Shown in pieces: positions 61,925-64,000 of a stretch of 64,000 bases of DNA. The DNA is taken from positions 1 to 64,000 of the forward strand of contig NZ_JABBYG020000026.1 of the NCBI RefSeq assembly GCF_012935325.2, written 5' to 3'. The position numbers were made by a program, and so were the translations under genes. Source of the stretch: Paenibacillus sp. PL91. GTDB lineage: Bacteria; Bacillota; Bacilli; Paenibacillales; Paenibacillaceae. The notes under the pieces are model-generated. The model ran no database searches and was not told where the DNA came from. It saw only the letters and a program-made list of their open reading frames with translations. Every line of letters starts with the position of its first letter. Position 1 is the stretch's first letter.

Positions 61925-61963
61925 AAAAGACTGTTTCATAAGGTCATTTGACCCGAAACAGTC
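61925..61963 (-). terminator. Terminator of the gene at 62002-62298
   Basis: GACTGTTTC and GAAACAGTC arms; on the minus strand T5G T3 follows. Confidence 0.75.
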
Positions 61964-62001
61964 CTCTTGTAGACCAAGTACCTATAAAATGACATTTCAT
62001 G

Positions 62002-62298
62002 TTAGAGAAATGGGGTTCTTTTCACGAAGCTTTGAGCGAGATGGTCGGCATGTAAATCCTTGTTGTTCTTCTGGTAATTTTCCAGTACATCAATGAGGTA
62101 ATCGTCAGCGGGGTTATTGGATCGGAAAATGAATTGCTCGCGGTTCTCGATATGCACATCATGTCCGCACTGCTTCAGACAAGCCTCATAATCCTGAACC
62201 GTAGGCTTCGTATTTTCTTCTAAATAGATGAGCCCGGTGAGCAGCTTAGTTTCCGTGCCATGAATAATTTTGAAATGGACGGTATGTTCCTTTTTCAC
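62002..62298 (-). CDS. Small soluble protein of unknown function
   Basis: 98 residues from GTG 62298, six bases after AAGGAGGA. A mixed beta/alpha composition: an early beta strand (HTVHFKIIHGTETKLL), a charged middle, and a helical end. No motif recognised. Its own terminator lies just downstream, so it is monocistronic. Confidence 0.6.
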   Translation of the reverse strand: MKKEHTVHFKIIHGTETKLLTGLIYLEENTKPTVQDYEACLKQCGHDVHIENREQFIFRSNNPADDYLIDVLENYQKNNKDLHADHLAQSFVKRTPFL

Positions 62299-62414
62299 GC
62301 CTATTCCTCCTTGGCTTCATAACGTAAAGTGTAGTTATTATTATATTAAGCTCTGCAGGCCGCGCGGAAGTATGTATATTGTGAAAGCTTCTTGAATGTA
62401 TCGATTGCAAAAAT

Positions 62415-62450
62415 AGAAAAAAAGCTGCGCTGTCCTCGGACAACGCAGCT
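62415..62450 (-). terminator. Terminator of the pyruvate kinase gene
   Basis: On the minus strand AAGCTGCGTTGTCC pairs with GGACAGCGCAGCTT type arms around a short loop, followed by T7. Confidence 0.85.
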
Positions 62451-62463
62451 TATAGCGATAAGG

Positions 62464-63879
62464 TTAGACCTGTGCCACCTTAATCAGGTTGGTAGCGCCA
62501 GCTTGGCCGATTGGAACGCCCGCCGATAGGACGATAATATCGCCTTCTTCAATTAGGCCGGTCAGCTTAGCATTGCGGGTCGCGGATTCGAACATTTCAT
62601 CCGTTGTCGTTACGACGTCGCCTTTAACTGGAATGACGCCGGAGAGCAGGCAAATCTTCGGCAGCACATGGTCATGCTGCGTGATCGCGATGATCGGTGC
62701 CATTGGACGGTATTTGGAAACCATGCGCGCAGTAAAGCCGCTTTCCGTCGACGTTAGAATCGCTTTCGCGCTGAGCTCAAGCGAGGAGCTTACGACGCCT
62801 TGGCTGATGACCTCGGTGATGTTTGTGCTTTGTTGTGCTCTTTTCTTGTCGAATTGCTCTTTGTAGTCGATCATGGATTCGGCTTTCTTTGCGATGGAGG
62901 CCATCGTCCGAACGGATGGAATCGGATATTTGCCGGCAGCTGTCTCGCCCGAGAGCATAACAACGTCAGCGCCCTGAATGACCGCATTCGCAACGTCGCT
63001 TACTTCCGCTCTTGTCGGACGCGGGTTAACCTGCATCGATTCTAGCATATGTGTAGCAACGATAACCGGCTTGCCTACGAGATTGCATTTGTTGATCATT
63101 TCACGCTGCATCATCGGCACATCTTCAATCGGCACCTCTACACCAAGATCTCCGCGCGCGACCATAATGCCGTCTGAAGCTTCAATGATCGCATCGAGGT
63201 TGAGCATGCCCTCTTCATTTTCGATTTTGGAAATAATTTGAACATGACCTGCATTCGCTTCCTCAAGAATGTTGCGGATTTCCAAAATATCCTCTGCTTT
63301 TCTAACGAACGAAGCGGCAATGATCTCGATATTATGCTTTATTCCAAAATGGATATGCACCACGTCGCGCTCGGTCACGCCCGGCAGCGTCGTTTTGATA
63401 CCTGGCAGGTTAACGCCCTTGCGTGGCTTCAGCGTTCCTCCGCTAATGATTTTGCAGCGAATTTCAGTTCCTTCAACGGATAGCACGGTAAGGTCTACAA
63501 GTCCGTCATCGATCAAAATCCGATCATTCGCCTTCACAACAAGCGGCAGCTCGGCATAATTAACGGGCAGACGAGTCGCATCGCCCAGCACATCCTCCGT
63601 CGTAAGAATCAGCTCTTCGCCGATAACCAGCTCGCAAGAAGCCTCCTTCAGCTTGCCGATCCGCACCTCAGGCCCTTTAATGTCCATCATAATCGGCACG
63701 AAAGTGTTAAGCTCCCGCGCGGCTTGCCGTATATTATTCATTCGCATGACGTGATCTTCTAATTCGCCGTGAGCCATATTCAGTCTACCAACGGTCATTC
63801 CTGCTTGGATCATTTCTTTAATCGTCGAAACGGAGTCGCAAGCGGGACCCATTGTACAAATAATTTTTGTTTTTAGCAT
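62464..63879 (-). CDS. pyk: Pyruvate kinase, short and divergent form
   Basis: 471 residues. It makes pyruvate and ATP from phosphoenolpyruvate and ADP. Barrel motifs are present: TKIICTMGPACDS, LMMDIKGPEVRIG-like, ISKIENEEGM, ARGDLGVEVP, LSGETAAGKYP. It differs from the standard enzyme: RLNMAHGE instead of RLNFSHG, and ATHMLESM instead of ATQMLESM. It also lacks the C-terminal phosphohistidine-like extension typical of Bacillus Pyk (about 585 residues). It is probably a second paralogue; the housekeeping copy is likely elsewhere. Strong site before ATG (GAGGAGGCC). Confidence 0.88.
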   Translation of the reverse strand: MLKTKIICTMGPACDSVSTIKEMIQAGMTVGRLNMAHGELEDHVMRMNNIRQAARELNTFVPIMMDIKGPEVRIGKLKEASCELVIGEELILTTEDVLGDATRLPVNYAELPLVVKANDRILIDDGLVDLTVLSVEGTEIRCKIISGGTLKPRKGVNLPGIKTTLPGVTERDVVHIHFGIKHNIEIIAASFVRKAEDILEIRNILEEANAGHVQIISKIENEEGMLNLDAIIEASDGIMVARGDLGVEVPIEDVPMMQREMINKCNLVGKPVIVATHMLESMQVNPRPTRAEVSDVANAVIQGADVVMLSGETAAGKYPIPSVRTMASIAKKAESMIDYKEQFDKKRAQQSTNITEVISQGVVSSSLELSAKAILTSTESGFTARMVSKYRPMAPIIAITQHDHVLPKICLLSGVIPVKGDVVTTTDEMFESATRNAKLTGLIEEGDIIVLSAGVPIGQAGATNLIKVAQV

Positions 63880-63936
63880 GTTGTAGGCCTCCTCGTTTTT
63901 TTTATTGTAACGCTTATGCTCGAAAGAGGATAAGAA

Positions 63937-63967
63937 CTATAGTACAATTAATGTACTATAGTACAAT
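63937..63967. promoter_or_regulatory. 25-bp palindromic operator between pyk and a GntR-type gene
   Basis: CTATAGTACA (63937-63946) and TGTACTATAG (63952-63961) are exact complements around ATTAA, and a third half, CTATAGTACAAT, repeats at 63956-63967. AGTACA/TGTACT dyads are typical of YtrA-type GntR operators. TACAAT at 63962-63967 could be the -10 box of the plus-strand gene. Confidence 0.65.
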
Positions 63968-63984
63968 GCTAGGGAGCGTGTATC

Positions 63985-64000
63985 ATGATCGCCATTTCGG
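63985..64000 (+). CDS. Start of a gene cut by the window edge, probable GntR/YtrA regulator
   Basis: ATG 63985 lies eight bases after AGGGAG; only MIAIS is visible. The start and the operator palindrome upstream suit a short YtrA-type GntR repressor, often the first gene before an ABC transporter, but five residues cannot prove it. Confidence 0.45.

Noticed and set aside
1..64000. CRISPR arrays, insertion sequences, tRNA or rRNA genes
   Set aside because: I saw no regular spaced repeats, transposase-like frames or RNA-gene cores on either strand by eye; a dedicated scan was not possible.

Overview
The window looks like chromosome of an endospore-forming Firmicute of the Paenibacillus type. 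The evidence is a complete gerA-like germinant-receptor operon, a 1154-residue S-layer-homology (SLH) protein, several AraC/YesN-YesM regulators paired with lipoprotein-dependent sugar ABC transporters, many GTG/TTG starts behind strong GGAGG ribosome sites, and abundant U-tailed terminators. I see no rRNA, tRNA, CRISPR array, insertion sequence or prophage.

Layout. 1-385: tail of a decayed solute-binding protein. 553-11734: a membrane AraC regulator divergent from a nine-gene run of two LplB/YtcP-type permeases, their binding lipoprotein, a Gfo/Idh/MocA oxidoreductase, a cysteine-type sulfatase without signal peptide, two half-size chromate/sulfate (CHR) transporters and a formylglycine-generating enzyme. 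I read this as uptake and intracellular desulfation of a sulfated saccharide. 12131-14403: glgC-glgD. 14577-18223: small genes, a CcdC-like membrane protein, a DUF2798 gene and a GH43 glycosidase with a one-base frameshift. 18540-23358: a PotABCD/AfuABC-type importer ending in an NPP/alkaline-phosphatase-superfamily hydrolase. 23552-32690: YesN-YesM with a membrane-anchored sugar-binding protein (a likely three-component sensor), two lipoproteins and MalFG-type permeases. 32859-39027: a deacetylase fused to a GNAT-like tail, an MFS transporter and the SLH protein with an N-terminal PHP/CehA-like domain.

39161-49900 is more housekeeping-like: udk, msrA, an aldo/keto reductase, hflX, a SNF2 helicase, a YwqB-like helical protein, a thioredoxin-like protein and a sporulation-type histidine kinase. 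50052-54078 is the ger operon. The rest holds a degenerate deacetylase, a GT2-GtrA glycosyltransferase, a NAGPA phosphodiester glycosidase, a MerR-MFS efflux pair, DinB, small membrane or unknown proteins, a short divergent pyruvate kinase and the first codons of a probable GntR/YtrA regulator behind a 25-bp palindrome.

The most interesting non-coding element lies upstream of hflX (43125-43565, minus strand). It has a promoter, a 13-codon leader peptide with its own strong ribosome site and an Arg-Val-Arg motif, a 14-nt element exactly complementary to the 5' arm of a terminator, and that terminator with a U7 tail about 35 nt before hflX. This is the expected architecture of antibiotic-sensing, ribosome-mediated transcription attenuation.
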